Part shown: piece by piece, positions 17,788-27,545 of the stretch
How positions within the stretch are numbered: position 1 is the stretch's first letter
How the letters are laid out: every line of letters starts with the position of its first letter
Source: Intrasporangiaceae bacterium
GTDB lineage: Bacteria; Actinomycetota; Actinomycetes; Actinomycetales; Dermatophilaceae
Reading direction: 5' to 3'
Assembly: GCA_021324575.1 (NCBI GenBank)
Contig: JAJPIW010000035.1
Coordinates: 1-64,000 of the forward strand
DNA: 64,000 nucleotides
Program-made: the position numbers and the translations under genes
Notes under the pieces: model-generated
Seen by the model: the letters and a program-made list of their open reading frames with translations, nothing else
What the model was told of the DNA's origin: nothing
Database searches by the model: none

Positions 17788-18217
17788 ACCGCGGACCTCG
17801 GTCGGCACCGTGCTCACCCTCGTGGTGGTCGTCGGTCTCGCGATCGATGCGTGTGTCCACTTCCACCTGGCGTCGTCCTTCACGGCGAACCGGACCCGTT
17901 GGCTCAGTGAGCCCGAGCTGTTCCGCGCCGAGGCCGCGGCGTCGCTGGTGGCCGCTGTCGCCCTGCTGGTGCGCCCGAACCGCTACACGATCCTGTTGGC
18001 GTTCCTGCTTGCCGCGGCCGGCACGTTCGCGGTCGTGTTCTACCGGTACGTGGACCTGGGCCAGGTCGGCCCGATCCCGAGCATGTACGACCCCTACTGG
18101 GCGCCGCCGGAGAAGACACTGAGCGCCGTCGGCGAGGCGCTGGCCGCACTGGCCGCGCTCGCTCTGCTGACGATGGGTCGCCGGGGAACCGGATCGGCAG
18201 CCCGCCGAGACGGCTGA
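17768..18217 (+). CDS. small integral membrane protein, function unknown
   Basis: This 149-aa protein has about four hydrophobic segments, one beginning TVLTLVVVVGLAIDACVHFH. The conserved-looking VHFHLA and YRYVDLG patches resemble actinobacterial hypothetical membrane proteins, but I cannot name a family. The GTG at 17768 or ATG at 17777 would start it; neither has a good ribosome site of its own, so initiation may depend on the preceding 12-codon ORF. It follows the CDP-alcohol/sulfatase gene on the same strand. Confidence 0.7.
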   Translation: MALMAGRPRTSVGTVLTLVVVVGLAIDACVHFHLASSFTANRTRWLSEPELFRAEAAASLVAAVALLVRPNRYTILLAFLLAAAGTFAVVFYRYVDLGQVGPIPSMYDPYWAPPEKTLSAVGEALAALAALALLTMGRRGTGSAARRDG

Positions 18218-18438
18218 CCGCTCGGGTTTGCCTGGACGCCGCGGTCGTTCTCACCACCCTCACACCGCGCCATTTCCGTGAGCGGCGTGGAGTTCCGGCC
18301 GGTTACCGGATCTGCCGAGGCGCAATGGCCAAGCGCCGGTAGCCGATCCCACCAACGAGCAATAGTCGTCACGAATCCTTTGCCTGTTCGTGGGCTCGCA
18401 CCACGGCGTGGCACACCCCTCCAGCGGCCGAGCTGCAG

Positions 18439-18499
18439 ATCGAGTGTGCAGTAGCTGCCCACAACAGTCCCGGAGATCAGTAACTGCTGCACACTCGAT
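18439..18499. terminator. inverted repeat with 13-bp perfect arms
   Basis: ATCGAGTGTGCAG at 18439-18451 pairs with CTGCACACTCGAT at 18487-18499. Wobble pairs extend the stem, and the loop is about 30 nt. It could terminate transcription from the upstream membrane-protein gene, about 220 bp away, but its distance makes this uncertain. Confidence 0.4.
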
Positions 18500-18748
18500 G
18501 CGGGGGCCTGGGACGCCGCCGCCGACCCGGCGACCCTGTCGCCCCAAAGTGCCGCCCTTCAGTGCTCGGTGTCCCCGCCTGCTTGGCGTTCGTCCTCACG
18601 GAACACTGGCGGACCGGAAGGCGGGCTGGACGGTATTACGTGACCCCCTCGGCGTGATGGGGTTGCGGCCGGGGCCTCACTCACAAGATTCGTGGGTTGC
18701 CGAGTAGGGGCTGCCTGCTCTGCCTATCCGGCAATTGTGGAGGCACCG

Positions 18749-18889
18749 GTGTCTACCGAGCGTGCAGACGGAGGAGTTCTGGCGGCTGGCGATGCGCAGG
18801 ACCTCACTGCCTTGTTGCTTGACCTCTCGCGATTGGCTCGCGAAGGACGAACCCGTGGCGAGGCTGTCCGCTGCTGGGTCTGCGTCTGA
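18749..18889 (+). pseudogene. possible 46-codon remnant
   Basis: A GTG at 18749, preceded by GGAGG with about 6-nt spacing, opens a 46-codon frame containing LTALLLDLSRLAREGRTRGE. That helix resembles the start of GAF/ANTAR-type regulators but ends abruptly. It may be a remnant of a longer gene or chance; evidence is weak. Confidence 0.22.
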
Positions 18890-18939
18890 TTCTTTCGTCC
18901 GTGGGTGCCGCTATCCGGGGCAGGTGTCAGGCGCAGGTG

Positions 18940-19506
18940 TCAGGCGGCGTGACGGACCGCGTGGCGGAGATAGACCACGCCGTTGTCGAATCGTCGGTTG
19001 TCCAGCAGCTCGAGGTCGGCTCGTACGCCTCGAGGCAGCGCCGGCTTCCCACCGCCGACGAGGACCGGGCAGAGCAGCAGCACACACTCGTCGACCAGGC
19101 CGTGCCGGAAGGCCTCAGCCGCGATCCCGGCGCCCCCGATGCTCAGGTCCGAGCCGGAGGCCTCCTTGAGCCGTCGTACGGCCTCCGGCTCGAACTGCCG
19201 CTCGATCCTCGTGCGCGCGGTCGACACGTCGGTGAGCGAGGTGGAGTAGACGACCTTGTCGGTGTCACGCCAGATCCCGGCGTACTCGCGGACCACCGGG
19301 GGCTCGTTCGCCAACCAGTCGTCGCTCTCCCACACGCGCATCACCTCGTACATGCGCCGCCCGTAGAGCGACGTGCCGATGTGTCGCTCATGCTCGTTCC
19401 AGAACGCGTGCACGTCCTCGTCCGGCACGGACCAGTTGAACGAACCGGTCTCGTCCTCCAGGAAGCCGTCGAGAGAGATGTTGGCCGCGTAGATCAACTT
19501 ACCCAT
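18940..19506 (-). CDS. dihydrofolate reductase-family (RibD C-terminal-like) protein
   Basis: This 188-aa protein begins MGKLIYAANISLDGFLED and contains YGRRMYEVM, DKVVYSTSL and LSIGGAGIAAEAF, the pattern of the large actinobacterial YyaP/YwjB-like reductase family. It probably binds NADPH; the substrate is unknown. The ATG at 19506 follows GGAGGG by 4 nt. It is divergent from the unknown gene at 19645. It lies in the GTATGCC-poor stretch. Confidence 0.85.
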   Translation of the reverse strand: MGKLIYAANISLDGFLEDETGSFNWSVPDEDVHAFWNEHERHIGTSLYGRRMYEVMRVWESDDWLANEPPVVREYAGIWRDTDKVVYSTSLTDVSTARTRIERQFEPEAVRRLKEASGSDLSIGGAGIAAEAFRHGLVDECVLLLCPVLVGGGKPALPRGVRADLELLDNRRFDNGVVYLRHAVRHAA

Positions 19507-19644
19507 GGAACCCTCCGCCCGGACGCCGGCGACATCGTGCGATGTCACAGGCATAGTCAACAGCACCGACTTGAGGTTGTGGATGCTCTCGCAGAGCGAC
19601 ACAACGGGCTGAACCTTGCCCCCCGCTGATGGCAGTCTGGCGCC

Positions 19645-20898
19645 ATGGCGATGCTTCGCGACATCTACTTCTACCCCCCTATGGGTGTCGTCGACCAGCC
19701 CTGGGGAGAGTACCCGCCCCCTCTGGATCGGCTGGTGCGCACCGCCAGGCGGGTGTGCGAGCGGTACGCCGAGGGCCTCCGCGCGGCAGGTATCACGTCG
19801 GTCGGGCCGGGCCTGCTGACCATCCACCCTGATCAAGAGACCCAGGCGGTGTCAGAGGGCCGTGGGTCAGAGCCAGCGGTCACCGTGCTGACCGGTCGCC
19901 CGGACGGCTGCGAGCTCGCGCGATGCCGGGTCCCGGCCGGAGTGGAGGACCTGGCCGCCCAGTCGCGGGCTCGGCTAGTCCTGGCTCTCATCGACGCAGC
20001 CATGGCCGAACTGGGCAGAGCCCGCGGCTGGGACGCGGCGAAGCTTCGGCAGGCGCACGACCACGTGATCAGTCACGACCTTGGGTTCACGTGGACCAGC
20101 CCGTGGAAGTCCAGCCGCACGCGAGCCCACCGTGTCCAGGTGCGGGTCAACCTGGACGACGACGGGTACGGCCGGCTGCTGGTGGTCTTCGCACAGCGGG
20201 ACGGCACGATGGTCGGAGCCGTAGGACCCTTCGTGGCCTTCTCGACCGTGGAGGGGTTCAAGCGCTCCTGGGCGACGGTCCGCTGGAACGAGGACGACAC
20301 GGGTGTGCGCCTCACTCCTTACTCGGGGCTCTTCGGTCTGACCGGTCCCGCAGTGACCGTCCTCGTCGAGGAGGCGCGTCGGTTGGACCCCGTCCCGCTC
20401 CTACCCGACGGCCCGCCGAGCACTTGGCACGTCCGGATCCTTGACTTCTCACGTGCAGGGTTGTCAGGGGGCGAACTCCCCACCGAGATCGATGGATCGG
20501 CGCACCACATCCGGTTCCTGGGCGGCGGCCCGACAGACCTAGCATCGGCCGACTACCTCAAGGCGCTTCACCACTTGCTCGTCCAGGCCACCGACCCGCC
20601 GTGGCAGCGGTGGTGGTCGGTCTCCCCTCACTCGCTCCTGGAGATCGGGTACCGGCTCCGTGAGGCGGCACCCGTCCCGAGTGTGCACGCGGGCAGACGC
20701 TGCGTCACCGCCAGGATCAACCGTCCCGCACACACGCAGCTGCAGGGCCGGGACGGGCTCGAGCAGGCGCGCAACGACGTGGTTGTGCTCTTCGAGAGGA
20801 TCCGCACGCGCTTCAACCTGGCCGAGCTGCCGCCCCTCGCGGACCTCGACACCCTCCAAGCCCTGACCTGGGCCGATGAACCGGACACCGCAACCTGA
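19645..20898 (+). CDS. uncharacterised 417-aa protein
   Basis: I do not recognise a family. The protein is soluble-looking, with no signal peptide or membrane segment. An N-terminal helical part (RLVRTARRVCERYAEGL) is followed by a mixed alpha/beta body with tryptophan-rich patches such as FTWTSPWKSS and PPWQRWWSVSPHS. Codon use is GC3-rich and the frame is long and uninterrupted, so it is a real gene. The first ATG, 19645, is used. It is divergent from the DHFR-like gene (138-bp gap) and convergent with the anti-sigma gene. Confidence 0.6.
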   Translation: MAMLRDIYFYPPMGVVDQPWGEYPPPLDRLVRTARRVCERYAEGLRAAGITSVGPGLLTIHPDQETQAVSEGRGSEPAVTVLTGRPDGCELARCRVPAGVEDLAAQSRARLVLALIDAAMAELGRARGWDAAKLRQAHDHVISHDLGFTWTSPWKSSRTRAHRVQVRVNLDDDGYGRLLVVFAQRDGTMVGAVGPFVAFSTVEGFKRSWATVRWNEDDTGVRLTPYSGLFGLTGPAVTVLVEEARRLDPVPLLPDGPPSTWHVRILDFSRAGLSGGELPTEIDGSAHHIRFLGGGPTDLASADYLKALHHLLVQATDPPWQRWWSVSPHSLLEIGYRLREAAPVPSVHAGRRCVTARINRPAHTQLQGRDGLEQARNDVVVLFERIRTRFNLAELPPLADLDTLQALTWADEPDTAT

Positions 20899-20967
20899 GG
20901 TTGCCTGCTGGCCAGGAACGCCCTGGCCGTCCAGTCTGTTCGGGGGCAGGCCCTCGCGCCGACGAAG

Positions 20968-21693
20968 TCAGGTCGTGGTCTCCAGCACGACCTTGCCTGA
21001 AGCGGTTCGCACCTCCACGTCGGTGATGTCGGAGCGAAGGGTGGCGGTGGCTCCGGTCAGGTGCATCGTCCTGCCGGGGAGCGCCAGCCAGGTCGCCACC
21101 TGCTCGGTCCTCCCGTCCTTGGTCCGCACGACGAGCGCGTATGCCGGGCCCTCCCCCTCGTGGTAACCCTGACCGGTGGGAACGGGCACGTCGGCCCAGG
21201 TGCAGGTGAGGTCGAGCCGAGTCCCCCAGGCGACCGGGACGGGGGCCACGGTCGCCGTGACGACGTGTTGGCCGACGGGTGTCATGACGAGAGCCTGCGC
21301 CGTCGGCCGCGCGGTCGAGGTCACGGAGGTGCCTTGGGTGAGCGGCGTGCCACCGTCCCGGGCGCTGTCCACCACCCAGGCCGCACCGGCTCCGATGACC
21401 AACGAGGCCGCCGCCGCCCCCGCGACCGCCCGCCAGGTCCGACGCCGCTGGATGGCACGCGCCTCCCGCACCAGACGTGGCAGGAGGAACGGCGGCGCGG
21501 CCGGCGACATCGCAGCGGGGTCGAGGTCGACCGGATCCACGAGCGCCAGCAGCCCCGGGATCCCGGCCAGCTCCTGGACCGAGCGGGTGCAGGTCGCGCA
21601 CCCGGGCAGGTGGGCGGCATACGCCTCCCGGTCCCCGGGGCTCAGGGACCCCAGGACGTATGCCGCGTCGTGGTGGGCCAGTATGCACGTCAT
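20968..21693 (-). CDS. anti-sigma factor with zinc-binding N-terminus
   Basis: This 241-aa protein starts MTCILAHHDAAYVLGSL and has the zinc anti-sigma pattern with CATC at about residues 33-36. A single transmembrane helix follows at about 92-110, then an extracellular C-terminal domain (RskA-like). It would hold the cognate sigma factor at the membrane and release it on a signal. Its ATG overlaps the sigma gene stop by 4 bp (ATGA), the usual sigma/anti-sigma arrangement. Confidence 0.88.
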   Translation of the reverse strand: MTCILAHHDAAYVLGSLSPGDREAYAAHLPGCATCTRSVQELAGIPGLLALVDPVDLDPAAMSPAAPPFLLPRLVREARAIQRRRTWRAVAGAAAASLVIGAGAAWVVDSARDGGTPLTQGTSVTSTARPTAQALVMTPVGQHVVTATVAPVPVAWGTRLDLTCTWADVPVPTGQGYHEGEGPAYALVVRTKDGRTEQVATWLALPGRTMHLTGATATLRSDITDVEVRTASGKVVLETTT

Positions 21694-22202
21694 GCGCCGA
21701 TCCCCCTCTCCTGCAACGCAAGTCGCAACGCCCGCAACGCGTAGTGCGTCCGCGACTTGACCGTCCCCTCGGGGATCCCCAGCCGGACCGACGCCTGCGC
21801 GACCGAGGCCCCACGGTAGTAGCACTCGACGACGACGGCTCGGTGCTCATCGGAGAGCGCCGACAGCGCATCGGCCACGACCCACGACTGGAGCATGCGG
21901 TCCACCTCGTCCACCGAGCCGACCACCTCGGGCAGGTCCGCAACGGTGACCTCGCTCTGGACCCGGCGGGTCCGCCACTCGTCGATGACGATGTTGCGGG
22001 CCACCGTGTAGAGCCACGACCGGACCGACCCGTGCGACTCCTCCAGCCGGCCCCAGTTGCGCCACGCCCGCAGCATCGTCTCCTGGAGGACGTCCTCGGC
22101 CCGGGCATGGTCGTGACCGGTCAGCCGCAGACAGTAGCCCCACAGGGCAGCCGCGTGCTCGTCGTGCAGCTGCTGCATGACCGCGGTCGGACTCGGCGAC
22201 AT
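21690..22202 (-). CDS. ECF RNA polymerase sigma factor
   Basis: This 170-aa sigma-70 family member has region 2 (WGYCLRLTGHDHARAEDVLQET, with RSWLYTVARNIVIDEWR) and region 4 (LSDEHRAVVVECYYRGASV, with GIPEGTVKSRTHYALRALR). It resembles the SigK/SigL type paired with membrane anti-sigma factors. Start ATG 22202 is preceded by AGGAGGTGTG. It is divergent from the flavin monooxygenase at 22318, which could be a target. Confidence 0.9.
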   Translation of the reverse strand: MSPSPTAVMQQLHDEHAAALWGYCLRLTGHDHARAEDVLQETMLRAWRNWGRLEESHGSVRSWLYTVARNIVIDEWRTRRVQSEVTVADLPEVVGSVDEVDRMLQSWVVADALSALSDEHRAVVVECYYRGASVAQASVRLGIPEGTVKSRTHYALRALRLALQERGIGA

Positions 22203-22317
22203 CACACCTCCTGCCCTCGACACGGACCACGGGCCCTTGCGGTTCAGTCTCCGCCCGAACGACCGTAGATCGTACGAACGGCGTATCGACCGCGAGGAGT
22301 CGGCGGACGATGGCGGG

Positions 22318-23682
22318 GTGACCACCGCCATCGTCGTGGGCGCAAGCATCGCCGGCCTCGCCACCGCCCGGGTCCTCGCCGACCACGTCGACGAGGTCGT
22401 CCTCCTCGAGCGCGACGACCTCTCAGCAGACACCGAGGCGGGGCCGGCCCGAGCCCGAGCTCGCGTCCCGCAGGGGCGACACGTCCACGTCCTCCTCGCG
22501 GCCGGCCTGGACCGGATCCGGGACTGGTTCCCGGGCCTACCCGACGAGCTCGAGGCGGCCGGAGCGGCGCCGATGGACGGCTCGGGCTGGTTCTTCCAGG
22601 CCGGTGGCTACCGCGCCATGGGCGACTGGGGCGGATCTGTTCTCGGGATGACCCGCCCCTTCCTCGAGCGCGGCATCCGTCGCCGCGTCCGGGCCCTGCC
22701 CAACGTCACGGTCCTCGACGACACGACGGTCGACGAGCTGACCTTCGACCCGACCGGCATCCGAGTGACCGGAGTGCGGACCGGCACCGACACCCGCTCC
22801 GCGGACCTCGTCGTCGACTGCTCCGGTCGCAACTCGCCCCTCGTCCGCGACCTGCTGGAGTCCGGACGGCTGGTTCCGCCCGTCACCCGGTTCGACGTCG
22901 GCATCGGATACGCCTCCCAGCTCCTGCGCCGCCGCCCGAGGGACCTCGACGGGCCGTTCCTCGCCTGCGCCCCCTCGCCACCGGACCACTTCCGGATCGG
23001 CCTCGCGCTACCCGTCGAGGACTCGCGCTGGCAGGTGACGCTCGGCGGGATGCACGGTGACGTCCCACCCCCGGATGCTGAGGGATGTCGTGCCTTCGCC
23101 GGCACGCTGCTCGTGCCGGAAGTCGCCGCGATGCTCGACGCCTGCGAGCCCATGTCCCCCGTGGTGACCCACCGCTACCCGACGGCGCAGCGGCGACACT
23201 TCGAGCAGGTCGCGGCCATCCCGGGGTTCGTCGTCCTCGGCGACGCCGCGTGCAGCTTCGACCCGATCTACGGTCAGGGCATGACCTCGGCCATCCTCCA
23301 GGCCGAGACGCTCGGGACCGCGCTGGCGAAGCTCGGCCTCGGCGACGACCTCCCCGCGGCGTTCCACAAGCGGGTGGCCAGGGTCATCGACGCTCCCTGG
23401 GCGATCGCCCTCGGCGCCGACTACGCCAACCCGCGGACCCCGGGCACGCCGCCCCGGGGGACTCGACTCGTCAACGCCTGGGTGGACCAGGTGATCCACG
23501 CTGGTCACACGTCCGAGCCGGTCGCCCGGGTCTTCACCGAGGTGCTCAACCTCCGCCGACCTCCCACCGCCCTCTTCCACCCCGCCGTCGTCGCCCGGGT
23601 GGCCATCGCCGCGCGTCGGTCCCCCGCAGCCCGTGGCCCGGTCCAGCGGCAGCCCATGGTGAGGACGTCCCCGCCGGCCTGA
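22318..23682 (+). CDS. FAD-dependent monooxygenase/halogenase-like oxidoreductase
   Basis: This 454-aa flavoprotein has the dinucleotide-binding motif VVGASIAGLATARVLAD at the N-terminus and GDAACSFDPIYGQGMTSA, the second FAD motif of aromatic hydroxylases and related monooxygenases, at about 310. The substrate is unknown. The GTG at 22318 places the FAD motif at the expected N-terminus; upstream in-frame sequence overlaps the divergent sigma-factor promoter. It may be controlled by the adjacent ECF sigma factor. Confidence 0.82.
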   Translation: MTTAIVVGASIAGLATARVLADHVDEVVLLERDDLSADTEAGPARARARVPQGRHVHVLLAAGLDRIRDWFPGLPDELEAAGAAPMDGSGWFFQAGGYRAMGDWGGSVLGMTRPFLERGIRRRVRALPNVTVLDDTTVDELTFDPTGIRVTGVRTGTDTRSADLVVDCSGRNSPLVRDLLESGRLVPPVTRFDVGIGYASQLLRRRPRDLDGPFLACAPSPPDHFRIGLALPVEDSRWQVTLGGMHGDVPPPDAEGCRAFAGTLLVPEVAAMLDACEPMSPVVTHRYPTAQRRHFEQVAAIPGFVVLGDAACSFDPIYGQGMTSAILQAETLGTALAKLGLGDDLPAAFHKRVARVIDAPWAIALGADYANPRTPGTPPRGTRLVNAWVDQVIHAGHTSEPVARVFTEVLNLRRPPTALFHPAVVARVAIAARRSPAARGPVQRQPMVRTSPPA

Positions 23683-23701
23683 CGAACGGCATACGAGAGC
23701 C

Positions 23702-23739
23702 GTCAAGAACGCGTCAAGACGCGTCAGGAGGCCGTCAAC
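23702..23739 (+). promoter_or_regulatory. four-copy GTCAAG direct repeat, putative KdpE operator
   Basis: GTCAAG at 23702, GTCAAG at 23713, GTCAGG at 23723 and GTCAAC at 23734 recur every 10-11 bp on one DNA face, ending 28 bp before kdpF. OmpR/PhoB-type regulators such as KdpE bind head-to-tail repeats of this size and period. The assignment to KdpE is inferred from position next to kdpFABCDE. Confidence 0.6.
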
Positions 23740-23767
23740 GACCTCAGCGGGCCACCATGGCGGCTCG

Positions 23768-23866
23768 ATGCTCGATCTCGTGATTGCCAACATCATCAGC
23801 GGAATAGTCGCCCTCGCACTGCTCGCCTACCTCGGCTACGCACTGATCCGTCCGGACAAGTTCTGA
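23768..23866 (+). CDS. kdpF: potassium-transporting ATPase subunit KdpF
   Basis: This 32-aa single-helix peptide, MLDLVIANIISGIVALALL followed by a second half ending YALIRPDKF, is the small membrane subunit that stabilises the KdpABC complex. The C-terminal RPDKF is characteristic. Its TGA overlaps the kdpA ATG (TGATG). Confidence 0.92.
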   Translation: MLDLVIANIISGIVALALLAYLGYALIRPDKF

Positions 23867-25515
23867 TGTCAGAGACCCTCAGCGGACTGCTGACCCTCAC
23901 CGTCCTGCTCGGCTTGCTCGCCGCGACCCACGCGCCACTGGGTGGGTGGATGGCGCGGGTCTTCACCGACGACAAGGACTGGCGGGTCGAGCGCGCTGTC
24001 TATCGCGCCGTCGGCGTCAACCCGCGATCGGAGCAGACCTGGCGGTCGTATGCCGTGTCGGTCACGGCGTTCTCCCTGGTCTCCATCGTCGTGCTCTGGG
24101 CGATGATCGTGCTGCAGAAGCACCTCCCCTTCGCCCAGGGCACCTCGGGCATGGGCCGGAGCACCGCGATCAACACGGCGGTCTCGTTCGTCACGAACAC
24201 CAACTGGCAGTCGTATGCCGGTGAGGTCGGGACGGGTCCCCTGGTCCAGACCTTGGGACTGACCATCCAGAACTTCGCGTCGGCGGCCGTCGGCATCGCC
24301 GTCGCGATCGTCATCATCCGCGGCCTGGCCCGCCAACAGACCCACGAGCTCGGCAACTTCTGGGTCGACCTCGTTCGCTGCATCACGCGAATCCTGTTGC
24401 CGCTGGCCGCGATTGCCGCCGTCGTGCTCATGGCCGCCGGTGTCATCCAGAACCTCGCCGAGCCGATGACCATCCACTCCCTCGCGGGTGCCGACCAGCA
24501 GCTCCGCGGCGGCCTCGTCGCGTCCCAGGAGGCGATCAAGGAGCTGGGCACCAACGGCGGTGGCTACTTCAACGCCAACTCTGCCCACCCCTTCGAGAAC
24601 CCCAACGCGTTCACCAACCTGCTGGAGATCTTCCTGCTGCTCGTCATCCCCTTCGCCCTCCCGCGGACCTACGGGATCATGGTCGGCGACAGACGCCAGG
24701 GCTGGACCCTCCTCGGCCTCGCCGGCGCCCTGTGGGGCCTCAGCGTCGCGCTGACGACGTGGGCCGAGGTGGCGGCCTCCTCCGGAGTCGCCGGGTCGAT
24801 GGAGGGCAAGGAGCAACGCTTCGGCACCTGGGCCTCGACCCTGTTCGCCGCCTCGACGACAGGCACCTCCACCGGTGCCGTCAACTCCCTCCACGAGAGC
24901 TACAGCCCGCTCGGCGGTGGCGTCATCCTCACCAACATGGCGCTCGGCGAGATCGGGCCCGGCGGGACGGGGTCGGGCCTCTACGGCATCGTCATCGTCG
25001 CCATCATCACCGTGTTCATCGCGGGCCTCATGGTGGGTCGCACGCCGGAGCTCCTCGGCAAGCACATCGGTCGCCGCGAGATCACGTATGCCGCGCTCTA
25101 CACCGTCGTGACGCCGACCCTCGTCCTCGCCGGGGCCGGTGCCTCGCTGGCCATGTCCGGGCCGAAGTCGACGATGCTCTCGCACGGGCCGCACGGCCTC
25201 ACCGAGGTGCTCTATGCCTACGCGTCGGCCGCCAACAACAACGGCAGCGCGTTCGCCGGCCTGGGAGCCGACAACCCCTGGTACAACCTGACCCTCACGG
25301 TCGCCATGTTCGTCGGCCGGTTCGCGCCGATGATCCTCGTCGTCGCCCTCGCGGGTTCCCTTGTCGCACAGAAGAAGCGGCCCGCGACGGCCGGAACGAT
25401 GCCCACCCACACGCCCCTGTTCCTCGGCCTGCTGATCGGCGTCGCGCTCATCATCACCGGCCTCACGTACTTCCCCGCCCTCTCCCTCGGTCCGATCGCG
25501 GAGGCCCTGTCATGA
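23866..25515 (+). CDS. kdpA: potassium-transporting ATPase subunit KdpA
   Basis: This 549-aa potassium channel subunit of the high-affinity Kdp pump has about ten membrane segments. Selectivity-loop regions include [20 protein letters not shown] and [20 protein letters not shown], with [11 protein letters not shown] later. It overlaps kdpF (TGATG) and kdpB (ATGA). Confidence 0.96.
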   Translation: MSETLSGLLTLTVLLGLLAATHAPLGGWMARVFTDDKDWRVERAVYRAVGVNPRSEQTWRSYAVSVTAFSLVSIVVLWAMIVLQKHLPFAQGTSGMGRSTAINTAVSFVTNTNWQSYAGEVGTGPLVQTLGLTIQNFASAAVGIAVAIVIIRGLARQQTHELGNFWVDLVRCITRILLPLAAIAAVVLMAAGVIQNLAEPMTIHSLAGADQQLRGGLVASQEAIKELGTNGGGYFNANSAHPFENPNAFTNLLEIFLLLVIPFALPRTYGIMVGDRRQGWTLLGLAGALWGLSVALTTWAEVAASSGVAGSMEGKEQRFGTWASTLFAASTTGTSTGAVNSLHESYSPLGGGVILTNMALGEIGPGGTGSGLYGIVIVAIITVFIAGLMVGRTPELLGKHIGRREITYAALYTVVTPTLVLAGAGASLAMSGPKSTMLSHGPHGLTEVLYAYASAANNNGSAFAGLGADNPWYNLTLTVAMFVGRFAPMILVVALAGSLVAQKKRPATAGTMPTHTPLFLGLLIGVALIITGLTYFPALSLGPIAEALS

Positions 25516-27539
25516 CGTTCAACTCCCTGCTCAAGGCCCTCCCCGAGTCCCTGGCAAAGCTCGACCCACGCCACGTCTTCCGGTCCCCCGTCATCTTCGT
25601 CGTGTGGGTCGGCTCGATCCTCACCACGGCGCTCGCCGTGGTCAACCCCAGCGTGTTCACCATCTCGGTGACCATCTGGCTCTGGCTGACTGTCCTGTTC
25701 GCCAACGTGGCCGAGGCCGTCGCGGAAGGACGGGGCAAGGCCCAGGCCGCATCGCTGCGGGCCACCCGTACCGAGACGGTCGCCCGTCGGCTGACCAGGA
25801 CCGGCGCCGAGGAGCAGGTTCCCGGGACCGACCTGCGGGTCGGTGACCGCGTCGTCGTCGAAGCGGGTGAGCTCATCCCCGGCGACGGCGATGTCATCGA
25901 GGGGGTCGCCAGCGTCGACGAGTCGGCCATCACCGGCGAGTCCGCCCCGGTCATCCGGGAGTCCGGCGGCGACCGCAGTGCCGTCACGGGCGGGACGACC
26001 GTCCTCTCCGACCGGATCGTCGTGCAGGTCACGACCAAGCCCGGCGAGTCCTTCATCGACCGGATGATCGCCCTCGTCGAGGGTGCCGAACGGCAGAAGA
26101 CCCCCAACGAGATCGCCCTGACCATCCTGCTCACGACCCTGACGATCGTCTTCCTCGTCACCGTCTTGGCCCTGCAGCCGTTCGCGGCATACAGCGGCAA
26201 GGAGCAGCCGGTCGTCGTCCTCGTCGCCCTGCTCGTCTGCCTCATCCCGACGACGATCGGCGCCCTCCTCTCGGCCATCGGCATCGCCGGCATGGACCGC
26301 CTCGTCCAGCGCAACGTCCTGGCCATGTCCGGCCGAGCGGTCGAGGCCGCTGGCGACGTGTCGACGCTCCTGCTCGACAAGACCGGCACGATCACCCTGG
26401 GCAACCGGCGGGCCACCGAGTTCTGCGCCCTCCCGGGCACGCGCACGCTCGAGCTCGCGAGGGCCTCGTATGCCGCGTCGCTCGCCGACCGCACCCCCGA
26501 GGGCAGGTCCATCGTCGAGCTCGCCACGACCAACCACGGCGTCGAGGACCTGACCTCCGAGACGACGATGGAGTCTGCCGGGGCCGAGTTCGTCAAGTTC
26601 ACCGCGCAGACCCGGATGTCCGGCGTCGACTACCCCTCGGGCGCTCAGATCCGCAAGGGTGCGGCAAGTGCCGTGACGGCGTGGGTCCGCGAGAGCGGCG
26701 GCACCGTGCCGGCCGGGACGATGGCGATCGCCGACGGCATCGCCGGCGAGGGCGCGACCCCGCTCGTCGTCGCCGAGCGGGTCGGCAGCAGCCCGGCGCA
26801 GGTCCTTGGCGTGATCCGGCTCAAGGACGTCGTCAAGCCCGGCATGGTCGAGCGCTTCGACACCTTGCGTGCCATGGGGATCCGCACTGTCATGATCACC
26901 GGCGACAACCGGTTGACGGCTCAGTCGATCGCCCGGGAGGCCGGGGTCGACGACTTCCTCGCCGAGGCCACGCCCGAGGACAAGATGCGCCTCATCGGCG
27001 AGGAGCAGTCCGGCGGGCGGCTCGTCGCCATGACCGGCGACGGCACCAACGACGCCCCGGCGCTGGCCAAGGCCGACGTCGGTGTCGCGATGAACACCGG
27101 GACGTCCGCGGCCAAGGAGGCCGGCAACATGGTCGACCTGGACTCCGACCCCACCAAGCTGATCGAGATCGTCGCCATCGGCAAGCAGCTGCTCATCACC
27201 CGAGGCGCCCTCACGACGTTCTCCATCGCCAACGATGTCGCGAAGTACTTCGCCATCATCCCGGCGATGTTCGTCGGGGTCTTCCCCGGACTGAAAGCTC
27301 TCAACATCATGGGCCTGCACTCCCCCGAGTCCGCGATGCTCTCCGCCGTCATCTTCAACGCCCTCATCATCATCGCGCTGATCCCGTTGGCGCTCAGGGG
27401 TGTTCGCTACACACCGAGCGGCGCAGCGGCGATGCTGCGACGCAACCTGCTGGTCTACGGCGTCGGCGGCATCGTCGCCCCGTTCATCGGGATCAAGCTG
27501 ATCGACCTCGTCGTCTCCCTCCTCCCCGGAATGAGCTGA
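25512..27539 (+). CDS. kdpB: potassium-transporting ATPase ATP-binding subunit KdpB
   Basis: This 675-aa P-type ATPase couples ATP hydrolysis to potassium uptake. The phosphorylated aspartate is D289 in DKTGTITLG, the actuator loop is ITGESAPV, and the hinge is [21 protein letters not shown]. Length and motifs are standard. A 6-bp gap follows before kdpC. Confidence 0.97.
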   Translation: MTFNSLLKALPESLAKLDPRHVFRSPVIFVVWVGSILTTALAVVNPSVFTISVTIWLWLTVLFANVAEAVAEGRGKAQAASLRATRTETVARRLTRTGAEEQVPGTDLRVGDRVVVEAGELIPGDGDVIEGVASVDESAITGESAPVIRESGGDRSAVTGGTTVLSDRIVVQVTTKPGESFIDRMIALVEGAERQKTPNEIALTILLTTLTIVFLVTVLALQPFAAYSGKEQPVVVLVALLVCLIPTTIGALLSAIGIAGMDRLVQRNVLAMSGRAVEAAGDVSTLLLDKTGTITLGNRRATEFCALPGTRTLELARASYAASLADRTPEGRSIVELATTNHGVEDLTSETTMESAGAEFVKFTAQTRMSGVDYPSGAQIRKGAASAVTAWVRESGGTVPAGTMAIADGIAGEGATPLVVAERVGSSPAQVLGVIRLKDVVKPGMVERFDTLRAMGIRTVMITGDNRLTAQSIAREAGVDDFLAEATPEDKMRLIGEEQSGGRLVAMTGDGTNDAPALAKADVGVAMNTGTSAAKEAGNMVDLDSDPTKLIEIVAIGKQLLITRGALTTFSIANDVAKYFAIIPAMFVGVFPGLKALNIMGLHSPESAMLSAVIFNALIIIALIPLALRGVRYTPSGAAAMLRRNLLVYGVGGIVAPFIGIKLIDLVVSLLPGMS

Positions 27540-27545
27540 TCCACC

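Larger units (their letters stand above)
18218..18939. other. gene-poor stretch with a hairpin and a possible gene remnant
   Basis: No convincing gene fills these 720 bases. The reading frames found here lack the GC3 bias of neighbours and match nothing I recognise. The stretch contains an inverted repeat at 18439-18499 and a short frame at 18749-18889. The window-wide GTATGCC motif is absent here, which fits recent acquisition or decay. Confidence 0.6.
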
